DNA of 64,000 nt from Acinetobacter sp. ANC 4648 (GTDB taxonomy: Bacteria; Pseudomonadota; Gammaproteobacteria; Pseudomonadales; Moraxellaceae): contig NZ_NEGI01000003.1 of assembly GCF_002135345.1 (NCBI RefSeq), positions 1-64,000 of the forward strand, given 5' to 3'. The position numbers and the translations under genes were made by a program. How positions within the stretch are numbered: position 1 is the first letter of the stretch; every line of letters begins with the position of its first letter. This document shows positions 8,458 through 17,367 of the stretch, one piece after another. Under the pieces are notes generated by a model, which was not told where the DNA came from, did not search any database, and was given only the letters and a program-made list of their open reading frames with translations.

Positions 8458-8901
8458 ATGTCATACCAAAATATTTTAGTTCCCATTGATGGTTCAGAAA
8501 TTTCACTCTCAGCTGCTAAGCATGCAGCCGAAATTGCCAAAGCACTCGGTAGTCAATTAACGGCGATTAGTATCGTATCAGAAGACCCATTTTCAGCTGC
8601 AGATTTTTATTACAGTCCAGATATGCTAAAAGATTATATTCTTGAGGCCTATAAAAGTGCTGAAGAAGCACTAGAAAAAGTCAAGACTATTGGTTCTGAA
8701 GTCGGGATCAGCATCAATACGCAAGTGATTAAAGGTCCAGTTTTTGCCGAAACTATTTCCGAGACTGCTGAAAAGTTAGGCACAGATCTGATTGTGATGG
8801 GTTCACATGGTCGTAAAGGCTTTAAAAAGTTTCTTCTCGGTAGTTTTGCACAAGATGTTTTAGGGAATACGCATATTCCTGTGCTGGTGATTAAACAATA
8901 A
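8458..8901 (+). CDS. Universal stress protein (UspA family), third of three
   Basis: 147 residues from ATG 8458; AGGA eight bases upstream favours it over the in-frame TTG at 8452. NILVPIDGSEISLSAAKHA opens the domain, and IVMGSHGRKGFKKFLLGSFAQ is the ATP-binding motif. It lies 41 bases after the second usp gene with no terminator between them and is followed by a strong terminator at 8921. It therefore ends a two-gene unit. Compared with the other two, the middle region is more diverged (VKTIGSEVGISINTQVIKG). The partner-binding or hetero-dimer choice of the three proteins cannot be judged. Confidence 0.92.
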   Translation: MSYQNILVPIDGSEISLSAAKHAAEIAKALGSQLTAISIVSEDPFSAADFYYSPDMLKDYILEAYKSAEEALEKVKTIGSEVGISINTQVIKGPVFAETISETAEKLGTDLIVMGSHGRKGFKKFLLGSFAQDVLGNTHIPVLVIKQ

Positions 8902-8920
8902 AGTCTGAGCTCGTGAATAT

Positions 8921-8943
8921 AAAACCCACGAAATGTGGGTTTT
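8921..8943 (+). terminator. Terminator of the usp2-usp3 unit
   Basis: AAAACCCAC and GTGGGTTTT with a 5-base loop, 20 bases after the stop codon. It is symmetrical and also lies 28 bases from the end of the convergent gene at 8971. Confidence 0.85.
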
Positions 8944-8970
8944 ATTAACTTTCATAATAATAAATATTAT

Positions 8971-9207
8971 TTACTCATGAATGGCGATCACTTTAATCAA
9001 AATCGTTTGTGACTCTTCAAAATCATCAAAAATTTGCTTACGCGTTAACTCTTTAGACTTCACTTTAAAATCATGGTTTTGATAATGAATAACGGAAGGA
9101 ATTTCATCAAAATACTGACTCCCAACATCAAGTGTCTCTTCAAATAATGGTGTACCAAGCTGATATTCTTTACTTTTTAAGACAACATATTTAACTGTTG
9201 TTTTCAT
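8971..9207 (-). CDS. Hypothetical protein, 78 residues
   Basis: Not recognised. AAGGAG at ideal distance from the ATG supports it as a real gene. It is a small soluble protein without signal peptide, with alternating hydrophobic residues (TVKYVVLKSK at the start, TILIKVIAIHE at the end) that suggest a small beta-rich fold. It converges on the third usp gene and shares its terminator. The 250 bases upstream hold no other gene. Confidence 0.6.
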   Translation of the reverse strand: MKTTVKYVVLKSKEYQLGTPLFEETLDVGSQYFDEIPSVIHYQNHDFKVKSKELTRKQIFDDFEESQTILIKVIAIHE

Positions 9208-9460
9208 GGTTCACACTCCTTTTTCACATACACTTTATTTTTATTTATATCATCTTTTTAGTTCTATAAAAGAATTAAATGCTCCACTTTGCATAATATT
9301 CCTACAAATAATACTAAAAAATAAGTCAGCAAATAATTTTAGTAGCTAAAATTAACTCTCAGCAGATTGATGAACGACATAAAGTCACTTCATCTTGCCC
9401 TTTATAAAAGTGGTACAGATCTTTCAAATAGCGTGTACTTTAATTCTCAAGATCAGTTGC

Positions 9461-10210
9461 CTACTTTTTCGGTACTCGATTTGATAAACCGACACAAATT
9501 GTAATTAACACCAGTAAAATGAACGATGCAGTAAATCGACTCAAAGCTAAACCACCATGGTCAATAGGTTTATCTAGAAAATCTCCAACCACAGCGCCTA
9601 AAGGCCGTGTTAAAACAAAGACAACCCAAAACAATAAGGTTCTAGAAATATTCGTCCACAGATACAATGCTAAAATCAGTAGAATTAAACTACCATAAAG
9701 ATATATCCCCCCCGTATAACCCAAGCCCGCTGTATCTGCAGACCAATCACCTAATGCAGTACCTAACGTTTGTGAAAAGGTAATGGTTAACCAATAGAAA
9801 ACTTCGACACGAGGGCGATTCACACTATGTGGAGAAATTGAACCTTCTGACTTATACCAAATCAATAATGAACCAAGTACCAACGCCAATAGAATTGTAC
9901 TACCACCAACATAGCCTATCCCTAATGAGCGATCGACAAAATCAGCTAAGGTGGTTCCAACTGTCGTACTGGCAATAATAGTTGCCCAATATAAGGCTGG
10001 CTTATATGTTTTACTTGAAATTTGTAAATATAAAAATACGATAAAAATAAAAGCAAAAATAGTGGTACTTAATAAATAACCTAGGTTCAAAGACATTGAC
10101 AATGCATCACCTGCCGTTTCACCGAATGTTGTGGCAAAAATTTTTGTTATCCAAAATAGCCCCGTAATTTGAGGAACTTTCACCAATGTATTTTTTAAAA
10201 TTTCGTTCAT
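9461..10210 (-). CDS. COG4705-type multi-spanning membrane protein with four internal repeats
   Basis: 249 residues from the ATG at 10210. The open frame extends to a TTG at 10252, but family members start near the first repeat. Four copies of a motif are visible: WITKIFATTFGETAGD (about 18-33), WATIIASTTVGTTLAD, WLTITFSQTLGTALGD and WVVFVLTRPLGAVVGD, each a helix with small residues and a G-xx-x-D ending. Hydrophobic helices between them give about eight membrane passes. The family is uncharacterised; conserved Thr, Gly and Asp in each repeat suggest a pore or transport path built by gene multiplication, which is inference. The gene is monocistronic. Confidence 0.8.
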   Translation of the reverse strand: MNEILKNTLVKVPQITGLFWITKIFATTFGETAGDALSMSLNLGYLLSTTIFAFIFIVFLYLQISSKTYKPALYWATIIASTTVGTTLADFVDRSLGIGYVGGSTILLALVLGSLLIWYKSEGSISPHSVNRPRVEVFYWLTITFSQTLGTALGDWSADTAGLGYTGGIYLYGSLILLILALYLWTNISRTLLFWVVFVLTRPLGAVVGDFLDKPIDHGGLALSRFTASFILLVLITICVGLSNRVPKK

Positions 10211-10521
10211 CAGAAAACTCGAACTAACGTTATATTGATAGTTCAACGCCAACGCCTTAAAATCGGCTTAATCTACTTAGACAATTGAGTAACTGATGAT
10301 TGAGTAAATACTAAATATTGTGAACATTTATAAATTAGAATGGCTATTATTTTTCCCATTAGAAAGAAACGAATAAGCCTAGACTCTTATGATTATTTTT
10401 CAAATCAATACAATTTTACAACGGGTTAATGATTATTCATTGTTTCATTTTTAGATATAAAAAGGTAAATTTAAACGTATTATTTACAAAGCAATAACAT
10501 TCTTAAAAATAAAGGTTCTAT

Positions 10522-10998
10522 ATGAAAATCCAAATCGCTCTTATCTCAGCCTTCGTAATCTTAACAGGTTGCGCTAGCTCACAACCTTTAAAAGTCATCA
10601 CAAAAGGTCCATTAATTTGTGAAGCGGATGAAGTTTGTCCAGAACTTGCAATGCGCTGGAATGAAGAAACACGAAATGGTTTCAAGATTACAACTGAAAT
10701 TAATAATCCTGAACAATTTGATATTAAACAATTAGTTTTCTTGGTAGATGGTCAACCTTATGCATATTCAACCATATCACCAACAGCTTATACTACAACA
10801 GGTCATTTAAAAACCTCGACAAATTCAATTCACGTACCAGTCAGTTTCTTAAATTCATTTCGTGATGGTAAGGAAATTAACCTTAAACTTGTAACAGATA
10901 AAGGCGAAATTAACCGCCCTATTCTTAAGGCCAATGGTCAAAAGTCTTCTGCTTATGTAAGTTTCCTGAAAGGTTATACAGGACAAATGCCTCAGTAG
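10522..10998 (+). CDS. Small lipoprotein, paralogue of the one at 5305
   Basis: 158 residues. The signal peptide ends in VILTGC (Cys17); AAAGG precedes the ATG. The mature protein begins with a GPLICEADEVCPEL segment matching GLLICKPNELCPIV of the protein at 5305-5769, and the rest is colinear with it (a central beta-rich part and a VTDKGEI segment before a final helix). Function unknown; likely an outer-membrane lipoprotein facing the periplasm. It stands alone with its own terminator, and 10253-10521 upstream is the shared region with the divergent COG4705 gene. The two paralogues bracket the usp cluster in opposite orientation. Confidence 0.78.
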   Translation: MKIQIALISAFVILTGCASSQPLKVITKGPLICEADEVCPELAMRWNEETRNGFKITTEINNPEQFDIKQLVFLVDGQPYAYSTISPTAYTTTGHLKTSTNSIHVPVSFLNSFRDGKEINLKLVTDKGEINRPILKANGQKSSAYVSFLKGYTGQMPQ

Positions 10999-11010
10999 TT
11001 TTAGAGCCTA

Positions 11011-11049
11011 AATAAATAAAAACCAGACATTAAGTCTGGTTTTTATTTA
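11011..11049. terminator. Bidirectional terminator between lipoprotein and aroC
   Basis: Near-perfect inverted repeat, AATAAATAAAAACCAGAC on the left against its complement on the right, with a 5-base loop. It lies 13 bases after the lipoprotein stop and 12 bases from the aroC stop, and serves both convergent genes. Confidence 0.9.
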
Positions 11050-11060
11050 GAGTGATATCA

Positions 11061-12155
11061 TTATTTCGGTTCAATTGGATTAAATGGCGCAATAACATCT
11101 GCATTCTGCGCTCGATGACGCATAAAATGATCCATCAGTACAATAGCGAGCATCGCTTCTGCAATTGGTGTTGCACGAACACCCACACATGGGTCATGAC
11201 GACCTTTAGTCAGCACATCGGCATCTTCACGATTAATTGTAATCGTTTTACCTGGTGTAGTAATACTTGCTGTTGGTTTCAACGCAATAGCAACTCGAAT
11301 TGTTTGACCGCTAGAAATCCCCCCGAGTATTCCTCCCGCGTGATTGGCTAAAAAGCCATCCGTGGTTAACTCATCACGGGTTTCATGACCAAACTGTGCG
11401 GCAACAGCAAAACCATCACCAATTTCAACACCTTTTACCGCATTAATACTCATCATGGCATGTGCAATGTCAGCATCTAAACGGTCAAAGACTGGCTCAC
11501 CCCAACCAACGGGCACTTTTTCTGCCACAATCTCAAGCTTGGCACCACAACTGGTACCTTGTTCACGCAGAGAGGTCACAAGGGCTTCAAAACGAGAAAC
11601 AGCTTCCACATCACCACAGAAAAATGGATTATTCGGTACTTCATTCCAATCTAATGTATTGGTTTTTTCAGTTCCAATTTGGGTGACATGACCACGAATA
11701 ACAATACCAAATTTCTCAAAAAGATACTTTTTCGCAATACCACCGGCAGCAACACGCATTGCCGTTTCACGGGCACTAGAACGACCACCACCACGGTAAT
11801 CACGAAAACCATACTTTTGGGTATAAGTATAATCAGCATGTCCTGGTCGGAAAGTTTGTGCAATATTGCCATAATCTTTCGATTTTTGATCAGTATTCCG
11901 AATCAGCAGACCAATCGATGTGCCTGTGGTTTTACCCTCGAACACACCAGAAATAATTTCCACTTCATCTGGTTCTTTACGCTGAGTCGCAAATTTAGAA
12001 GTTCCCGGTTTACGGCGATCTAAGTCTTTTTGTAAATCTGCTTCACACAGTTCGATCCCAGGCGGAACACCATCGACAATCGCCATGAGGCCGACGCCAT
12101 GAGATTCACCACAAGTCGTTACACGGAAGAGTTGTCCAATACTATTACCAGCCAT
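11061..12155 (-). CDS. aroC: Chorismate synthase
   Basis: 364 residues, normal for the family. The ATG at 12155 is chosen because AAGGAG lies eight bases before it; an in-frame GTG six bases upstream would be too close. Signatures are [11 protein letters not shown] (about 16-26), RPGHADYTY with the catalytic His (about 102-110), [10 protein letters not shown] and GGISSGQ. It converts 5-enolpyruvylshikimate 3-phosphate to chorismate using reduced FMN, the last shared step of aromatic biosynthesis. It follows prmB by 12 bases and its ribosome-binding site lies in that gap, so the two are an operon, as in many gammaproteobacteria. Confidence 0.97.
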   Translation of the reverse strand: MAGNSIGQLFRVTTCGESHGVGLMAIVDGVPPGIELCEADLQKDLDRRKPGTSKFATQRKEPDEVEIISGVFEGKTTGTSIGLLIRNTDQKSKDYGNIAQTFRPGHADYTYTQKYGFRDYRGGGRSSARETAMRVAAGGIAKKYLFEKFGIVIRGHVTQIGTEKTNTLDWNEVPNNPFFCGDVEAVSRFEALVTSLREQGTSCGAKLEIVAEKVPVGWGEPVFDRLDADIAHAMMSINAVKGVEIGDGFAVAAQFGHETRDELTTDGFLANHAGGILGGISSGQTIRVAIALKPTASITTPGKTITINREDADVLTKGRHDPCVGVRATPIAEAMLAIVLMDHFMRHRAQNADVIAPFNPIEPK

Positions 12156-12167
12156 GTTCACAACTCC

Positions 12168-13178
12168 TTATGCTTGAACAGATTCTACAAATAAATCACG
12201 ATACTTTCGGCATTGCTCAGCAGTTAAAGCAAAAATACCCGAACCACCTTTTTGGAATTTTAACCAGTGGAAATCAATCATATTAAAGTTTTGCTTCATC
12301 GCCCACTCAGAATTCCCCACTTCAATGATAATTAAACCATCTTCAGTCAAATAATCTGCGGCTTGCGCTAACATTTTACGTACAAGATCTAAACCATCCT
12401 GCCCCGCTGCTAATGCCAACTCAGGCTCATGTAAAAACTCAGCTGGAAGATCAGCCATATCTTCGGCATCCACATATGGAGGATTAGATACAATTAAATC
12501 ATATTGATTTTCAGGCGGAATTTTAGCGAATAGATCTGATTCCATCCATGCAACTTGATACTGCATGTTGTGATGTTCAGCATTAATGTTTGCCACTTCT
12601 AAAGCTTCTTTAGAAATATCAGTAGCATCAACTTCTGACTCTGGGAACGCATATGCCAAAGCAATCGCAATACAACCTGAACCTGTGCACATATCTAAAA
12701 TACGACGCGGCATTTTCGGATGAGCATTTTCAGGTAAATTATTTGTAGCTTCACGCGCTTGACTATTTTCATCTAAAAAATACGGCGCAAAGCGGTTTTG
12801 GATCAGTTCAGCAATTGGTGAGCGTGGAATTAACACACGTTCGTCAACGTAATAAGGTTTGTCACAGAAATACGCGAGATTCAACAAATACGACGTTGGT
12901 ACTTTTTCATTAATACGACGTTCAAGCAGGCTAATAAATTCAGCTTTTTCACTTGGTAGTAATTTCGCATCTAAAATATCTGGATTTGCACTCCAATCCA
13001 ATGCCAGTGTTTGTAAAACCAAGGCAGAGCTTTCAGCAAAAAAGTCTTCAGTACCTTGGCCTAAATGTGCATCGTATTGACGTAATGCTGAAACACCAAA
13101 GCGAATAAAATCGCGAATGGTTGTCAAATTTTCAGCGGCTTCCTGTAAATGTTCAGGGCTAATAGTCAGTTGATCCAC
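12168..13178 (-). CDS. prmB: Ribosomal protein L3 glutamine methyltransferase PrmB
   Basis: 336 residues. The SAM-binding motif DMCTGSGCIAIALA (about 164-177) and the substrate motif SNPPYVDAEDM (about 231-241) identify an N5-glutamine methyltransferase of the HemK/PrmB family. Position just upstream of aroC and the helical N-terminal domain with a L.RRI...VP.-YL pattern favour PrmB (ribosomal protein L3) over PrmC (release factors). It is the first gene of the prmB-aroC operon. No promoter could be assigned with confidence in 13179-13272. Confidence 0.92.
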   Translation of the reverse strand: MDQLTISPEHLQEAAENLTTIRDFIRFGVSALRQYDAHLGQGTEDFFAESSALVLQTLALDWSANPDILDAKLLPSEKAEFISLLERRINEKVPTSYLLNLAYFCDKPYYVDERVLIPRSPIAELIQNRFAPYFLDENSQAREATNNLPENAHPKMPRRILDMCTGSGCIAIALAYAFPESEVDATDISKEALEVANINAEHHNMQYQVAWMESDLFAKIPPENQYDLIVSNPPYVDAEDMADLPAEFLHEPELALAAGQDGLDLVRKMLAQAADYLTEDGLIIIEVGNSEWAMKQNFNMIDFHWLKFQKGGSGIFALTAEQCRKYRDLFVESVQA

Positions 13179-13272
13179 TTAAGGCTTCTCCAAGGTCAAT
13201 ATTTTAAACGCTTTATGATACCTTGTTTTGCTTATATTTATAATGCTTTCGTTAGCATCAATTCAGCAACAA

Positions 13273-13662
13273 CTAACGATAACGATAGGTTTTTTGTTCT
13301 AAAATATTGGCTTGTTGTACTGTCATTTTTAAAGCACAATTATAATATCTAGATTTATGCCCGATTGATTCTGATTTATTTTTTTCAGCACAACGCTCAT
13401 CACGCAAATCAAACCATTGTTTTTGCAATTCTTTCTGAGCCTTTCTTTCATTAGCAGCGTCATATTGCGTTAACAATACATTAAAATAAGATTTTACCCG
13501 TTGATCTTGTTGTTTCAATTCATCCTGCATACACGCTGCAATATAACTCTGACTTGACCCACCCGAATTCATACATGAGGCATATTCTGAACTATACCCC
13601 ATCGCAAATATTGATGTAGGCATAAAAATGCCTAAGGCTGCACCCCACAATTTATAATTCAT
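13273..13662 (-). CDS. Secreted LprI-like (DUF1311) protein
   Basis: 129 residues with an N-terminal signal peptide (cleavage expected after FAMG, residues about 19-22) and a GGGGAAGAG ribosome-binding site. The mature part has four cysteines in the pattern SCMNS, ACMQDEL, ERCAEK and YNCALK, with QKQWFDLRDERC in the middle. This is the pattern of the lysozyme-inhibitor LprI / DUF1311 domain. Two disulphides and a periplasmic location are expected. Lysozyme inhibition has been shown only for some relatives, so the role here is open. The gene is monocistronic and lies upstream of prmB with 94 bases between. Confidence 0.75.
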   Translation of the reverse strand: MNYKLWGAALGIFMPTSIFAMGYSSEYASCMNSGGSSQSYIAACMQDELKQQDQRVKSYFNVLLTQYDAANERKAQKELQKQWFDLRDERCAEKNKSESIGHKSRYYNCALKMTVQQANILEQKTYRYR

Positions 13663-13976
13663 TACTCTTCCCCAAATTTAAAACTGATTTTTATCTTGAA
13701 AATTTTTCATTCAAGTGAATTTTAAAAGAATAATCTGGAATAACAAAGCAAATGTTTTAAAAACCTTAGATGCTCAACGACACTTACATTGTTCACCCAA
13801 TATCTGAGTAATGAAATTTAAACTTGATTTTCTTATTTTCCAGTAAATAGCGAATATTTGAAACTTACAATGTTAATGTAAAAATAGTACGGCTTGATTT
13901 TAAAACATTATGCCACTTGATTTCGCTCTTAACGATCATTATATACTTTACACCATTTTTAAGATTTAAAGTTTCG

Positions 13977-14282
13977 ATGAGCTATAAGCATAATAACTTA
14001 ATGGCGATGCGCCAGAATTACTGGAATGATGTACTTTCTCCAACTGTCGTTTCAGAAAAACATTATTTTCAACAAACCCTTACAGAACATGGGGTATTTG
14101 AATCCGCTTCAATTGAGGATGCTAAATACTTCTTCTTTAGTTTACCTAGTATTATTATCGTCAAAGGTTATGCTTTAGGTTTTATGGATAGCGCAGTGAA
14201 AATAATGATTGCAAAATATATTCATGACAATAAGCAAACTTTAATGCATCGCCAAGAGATTAAAATTCAATTCCGTATGTAA
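13977..14282 (+). CDS. Hypothetical protein, about 101 residues
   Basis: Not recognised. ATG 13977 (MSYKHNN) is preferred to the in-frame TTG at 13917, whose extension looks like a translated promoter region. Further ATGs follow at residues 9 and 11, so the exact start is open. The protein is soluble: WNDVLSP, then YFFFSLPSIIIVKGYALGF and a basic C-terminus. It precedes the ABC1 kinase gene on the same strand with 147 bases between them that contain a palindrome, so it is probably a separate unit. Confidence 0.55.
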   Translation: MSYKHNNLMAMRQNYWNDVLSPTVVSEKHYFQQTLTEHGVFESASIEDAKYFFFSLPSIIIVKGYALGFMDSAVKIMIAKYIHDNKQTLMHRQEIKIQFRM

Positions 14283-14329
14283 CTTATTCACATATAAAAC
14301 TTTAAATACGATTCATTGACTTTAATTTC

Positions 14330-14343
14330 ACCGATTAATCGGT
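14330..14343. promoter_or_regulatory. Perfect 14-bp palindrome upstream of the ABC1 kinase gene
   Basis: ACCGATTAATCGGT is a perfect palindrome 87 bases before the kinase start. It sits nine bases downstream of a TTGACT (14316-14321), where a dimeric repressor could interfere with initiation. It is too short and T-poor for a terminator. An operator is an inference; no matching site was found elsewhere in the window. Confidence 0.35.
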
Positions 14344-14429
14344 AAGTTGAACTATTTTAATACGGTCAGACCATGTAATATTCATTATTATGATTTATGT
14401 GCTCGTATTGCTTAAAGGATTTAATCTTC

Positions 14430-15803
14430 ATGTCAGATCGGAACCAGAAGCTTAAACAGTTAAAAACCTCTTCTATGGATCGACGCTTATCAATTGCTAA
14501 AGCTTCATTGTTAGCGGGTACACGTTGGGCAGCCTCTAGTGCAGGTTCTATGTTCTCGAGTGAAGAAGAAAAAGAAAAAAAACGTAAAAAAGTACTAAAA
14601 GAACAAGCGGATTATCTTGTTTCTGAAATTGGTAAACTCAAAGGCTCAATCGTTAAGATTGGGCAAATGATGGCATTATATGGCGAACATTTTTTACCAG
14701 AAGAAATTACACAAGCGCTTAATACACTTAACAATCAAACTGTTGCCTTAGCTTGGCCTGCCATCAAAACACAATTGGTTAGCCAACTCGGTTCAAAACT
14801 AGATGATTTAACCATTGATCATGAGCCAATTGGTACTGCATCACTGGCTCAAGTACATCGTGCAACGCGTAAATCAGATGGTCTGGAAATTGTCCTTAAA
14901 GTGCAGTATCCAGGCGTCGCCGATGCCATTGATTCAGATATGAGTCTATTTAAAAATATGCTTAAGTTGACCCGAATGGTTCCACAAACTCGTGAGTTTG
15001 ACCAATGGTTCGATGAAGTCAAAGAAATGATGCATCGTGAAGTCAATTATCGTGTTGAAGCCGCCACGACTCGTCGCTTTGCAGAACGTTTACATGATGA
15101 CTCTCGTTACGCCGTGCCACAAATTATTAATGAATATTGTACTGACCAAGTACTTTGCATGACTTTTGAACGTGGTGTACCAATTAATAGTCCTGTTATG
15201 TTGTCACTCCCTCAAGAACGTCGTAATCAATTGGGTGAGGCATCTCTTGAAATTGCAGTACGTGAAATTTTTGAATGGGGTGAAATGCAAACCGATCCTA
15301 ATTTTGGAAATTATCTGGTTCGCCTCGGAAACGGTGCAGAGATTAAAGATAAGATTATTTTGTTAGATTTCGGTGCGATTCGTCAGTTTGATGTACAACT
15401 CTTAAGCGTAGCACGTAATTTAATTAAAGCTGGTTATGATCATGATGCCGCAGCTATGGTCAATGCCATGACTGGTTATGAATTCTTTGATGCAATGCCT
15501 CTCAGTATTAAACCTGATATGGCAAAAGTCTTCTTACTGGCAACTGAAGCCTTTAGCACGCCAAGCAATAATCCAGATTTACCTGAAGGCGTGATGGATG
15601 AGCAAAATCGTTATGATTGGAAAAAAAGCCAATTGCATAGCCGCGTCATGCAACGTGCATCTAAATCTATGGCTTCACGTTATTTTAGTATTCCACCCAA
15701 AGAATTTATGTTTATTAGCCGCAAATTTATTGGTGCGTATACCTTTATGACCGTCATTGAAGCCAAAACTAATGTCCGTAAAATGATCACGCCTTTTTTA
15801 TAA
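14430..15803 (+). CDS. ABC1/AarF (UbiB-COQ8) family atypical kinase
   Basis: 457 residues from ATG 14430, which has AAAGGA ten bases upstream. Family marks in order: KGSIVKIGQMM (the KxGQ motif, about 73-83), GTASLAQVHRA (the loop replacing the glycine-rich loop, here with G-T instead of the usual two Ala), VLKVQYPG with the ATP-binding Lys, EVNYRVEA, MQTDPNFGNYL (catalytic-loop equivalent) and LLDFGAIRQF (DFG). The TDPNFGN wording resembles mitochondrial COQ8 more than typical bacterial UbiB (ADPHPGN). COQ8 proteins are ATPases that support ubiquinone biosynthesis. No C-terminal membrane helices of UbiB are evident, so this is probably a paralogue, not ubiB itself. Confidence 0.85.
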   Translation: MSDRNQKLKQLKTSSMDRRLSIAKASLLAGTRWAASSAGSMFSSEEEKEKKRKKVLKEQADYLVSEIGKLKGSIVKIGQMMALYGEHFLPEEITQALNTLNNQTVALAWPAIKTQLVSQLGSKLDDLTIDHEPIGTASLAQVHRATRKSDGLEIVLKVQYPGVADAIDSDMSLFKNMLKLTRMVPQTREFDQWFDEVKEMMHREVNYRVEAATTRRFAERLHDDSRYAVPQIINEYCTDQVLCMTFERGVPINSPVMLSLPQERRNQLGEASLEIAVREIFEWGEMQTDPNFGNYLVRLGNGAEIKDKIILLDFGAIRQFDVQLLSVARNLIKAGYDHDAAAMVNAMTGYEFFDAMPLSIKPDMAKVFLLATEAFSTPSNNPDLPEGVMDEQNRYDWKKSQLHSRVMQRASKSMASRYFSIPPKEFMFISRKFIGAYTFMTVIEAKTNVRKMITPFL

Positions 15804-15856
15804 TTTATACTCCCCAATAATCGCTTAGCGAAATAGCTCCAATTGTCATTCAAGTC

Positions 15857-15884
15857 AATATCCTACTTCCGTAGGATATTTTTT
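15857..15884 (+). terminator. Terminator of the ABC1 kinase gene
   Basis: AATATCCTAC and GTAGGATATT with a 4-base loop and a following T run, 54 bases after the stop codon. Confidence 0.9.
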
Positions 15885-15970
15885 ATTTATTAAATATTAA
15901 AAAATCAAAAACTTATACAACAAAAATCAGTCATACAACCATTTATCTTTGGTCAATCAGTTTGTCAGCT

Positions 15971-16009
15971 TTGACATGGTTTTTTAGCCATGAGCATGTC
16001 AGGATAATT
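15971..16009 (+). promoter_or_regulatory. Promoter-region inverted repeats before the acyl-CoA dehydrogenases
   Basis: CATGG (15975-15979) pairs with CCATG (15988-15992), and GACATG (15973-15978) with CATGTC (15995-16000). The nested repeats overlap a TTGACA (15971-15976) and end just before GATAAT (16004-16009). The -35 and -10 are not at standard spacing, so which elements are used is unclear. The symmetry suggests an operator for a dimeric regulator of the two downstream genes. Confidence 0.3.
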
Positions 16010-16042
16010 ACATACCAATACAAAAAACATAGAGTATTATAA

Positions 16043-17338
16043 ATGGGTAATATGGCAAACAAGGCTCAAGGCTTAGGCTTAGCATTTATTACAAAATTGG
16101 CAGGCAGTGACCTACTCGATCAATTGAAACTTCGAAAGTTTGTAGAAAAATCGTTATACCAAGGCTCAAAAGTTGGCTTTAAAACATTAAGTACGACACA
16201 AAAAGTATTTAAGTCCAATACTACAGTTGGAAAGCAACGATTACCCAATCAACAAAAATCATTATTTGATTTAAATCTAACCGAAGAACAACAAATGACG
16301 ACTGATGCAATGGATCAATTTGCATCAGAAATACTTTATCCTTTGGCACATAATGCAGACCATGCTGAAAAATTTCCAGCTGAACTTTGGCAACACATTA
16401 CAGACCTTGGATTAAATTTTTATGCCTTACCAGAGGCTTTAGGTGGTGTTGCTTCAGAAAAAAACATTCTCAGTAATATTTTAATTGCTGAACGTTTAGC
16501 AAAAGGTGATTTTACCCTTACAGCAGGCATACTTTCGACTTTTAGTGTAATTAATGCCATTACACAATGGGGTTCAGAAGCCATTCAATCCACATATTTA
16601 AGTAGTTTTGCTGAAGATACCGAGATACACGCAACTTTTGCCATTCAAGAAGCCACGCCTGCATTTAATCCATTTAAATTAAAAACCAAAGCAACATTAA
16701 GTAACGGCCAATATTTAATTTCAGGTGAAAAAACGTTAGTCATCTTAGGTGAAACCGCAGATTTATTTTTGGTCAATGCTGAATTCAATGGATCAGCTGA
16801 AGTATTCATTGTGAAGCGTGACCCAAGTATTATCGCTAAAAAATCATCCGCAATGGGTTTAAAAGCCGCTGAAACCGTTACTTTAAAATTTGAAAATACT
16901 CCCGCTGAGCGCTTAGGCGATGAGGATTTTAATTATACCGCCTTCCTTGACCTCGGTAATTTAATGTGGTGTTCAATGGCTGTGGGTACCTGCGAAGCCG
17001 TAAAAGAATATTGCATAAAATATGCGAATGAACGAATTGCATTTGGTGAACCTATTTCGCACCGTCAAAGTGTCGCATTTATGATTGCAGATATGAGCAT
17101 TGAACTTGAAGCAATGCGCATGCTGATCTTAAATGCTGCAAGCCTTGCAGAAGCTGGCCAACCTTTCCATCGTGAAGCCTATTTAGCCCGTTTACTGTGT
17201 GCTGAAAAAGCCATGAAAATTGGTACTGACGGCGTACAACTACTGGGTGGTCATGGTTTTACCAAAGAGCACCCCGTAGAACGTTGGTATCGTGATTTAC
17301 GTGCCACAGCGATTTTACATTCAGGCTTACATGCTTAA
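16043..17338 (+). CDS. Acyl-CoA dehydrogenase-like protein lacking the usual catalytic base
   Basis: 431 residues (or 428 from the ATG at 16052). An extra N-terminal segment of about 70 residues precedes the dehydrogenase fold. LFDLNLTEEQQMTTDAMDQFA starts the helical domain, FAIQEATP is a weak version of the flavin loop (TEP.AGSD in normal enzymes), and GGHGFTKEHPVERWYRDLRA matches the C-terminal domain. The chain then ends as TAILHSGLHA without the EGT that normally supplies the catalytic Glu. The alternative base position used by isovaleryl-CoA dehydrogenase also has no acid. It is 29 bases ahead of a complete dehydrogenase gene, so a heteromeric partner role is plausible. Confidence 0.88.
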   Translation: MGNMANKAQGLGLAFITKLAGSDLLDQLKLRKFVEKSLYQGSKVGFKTLSTTQKVFKSNTTVGKQRLPNQQKSLFDLNLTEEQQMTTDAMDQFASEILYPLAHNADHAEKFPAELWQHITDLGLNFYALPEALGGVASEKNILSNILIAERLAKGDFTLTAGILSTFSVINAITQWGSEAIQSTYLSSFAEDTEIHATFAIQEATPAFNPFKLKTKATLSNGQYLISGEKTLVILGETADLFLVNAEFNGSAEVFIVKRDPSIIAKKSSAMGLKAAETVTLKFENTPAERLGDEDFNYTAFLDLGNLMWCSMAVGTCEAVKEYCIKYANERIAFGEPISHRQSVAFMIADMSIELEAMRMLILNAASLAEAGQPFHREAYLARLLCAEKAMKIGTDGVQLLGGHGFTKEHPVERWYRDLRATAILHSGLHA

Positions 17339-17367
17339 TCCATAATTATAAAAAAGGAATATAAATC

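Noticed and set aside
11679..12023. Plus-strand open frame inside aroC
   Set aside because: Runs opposite to an unmistakable aroC gene, with no start signal and a low-complexity Thr-rich product.
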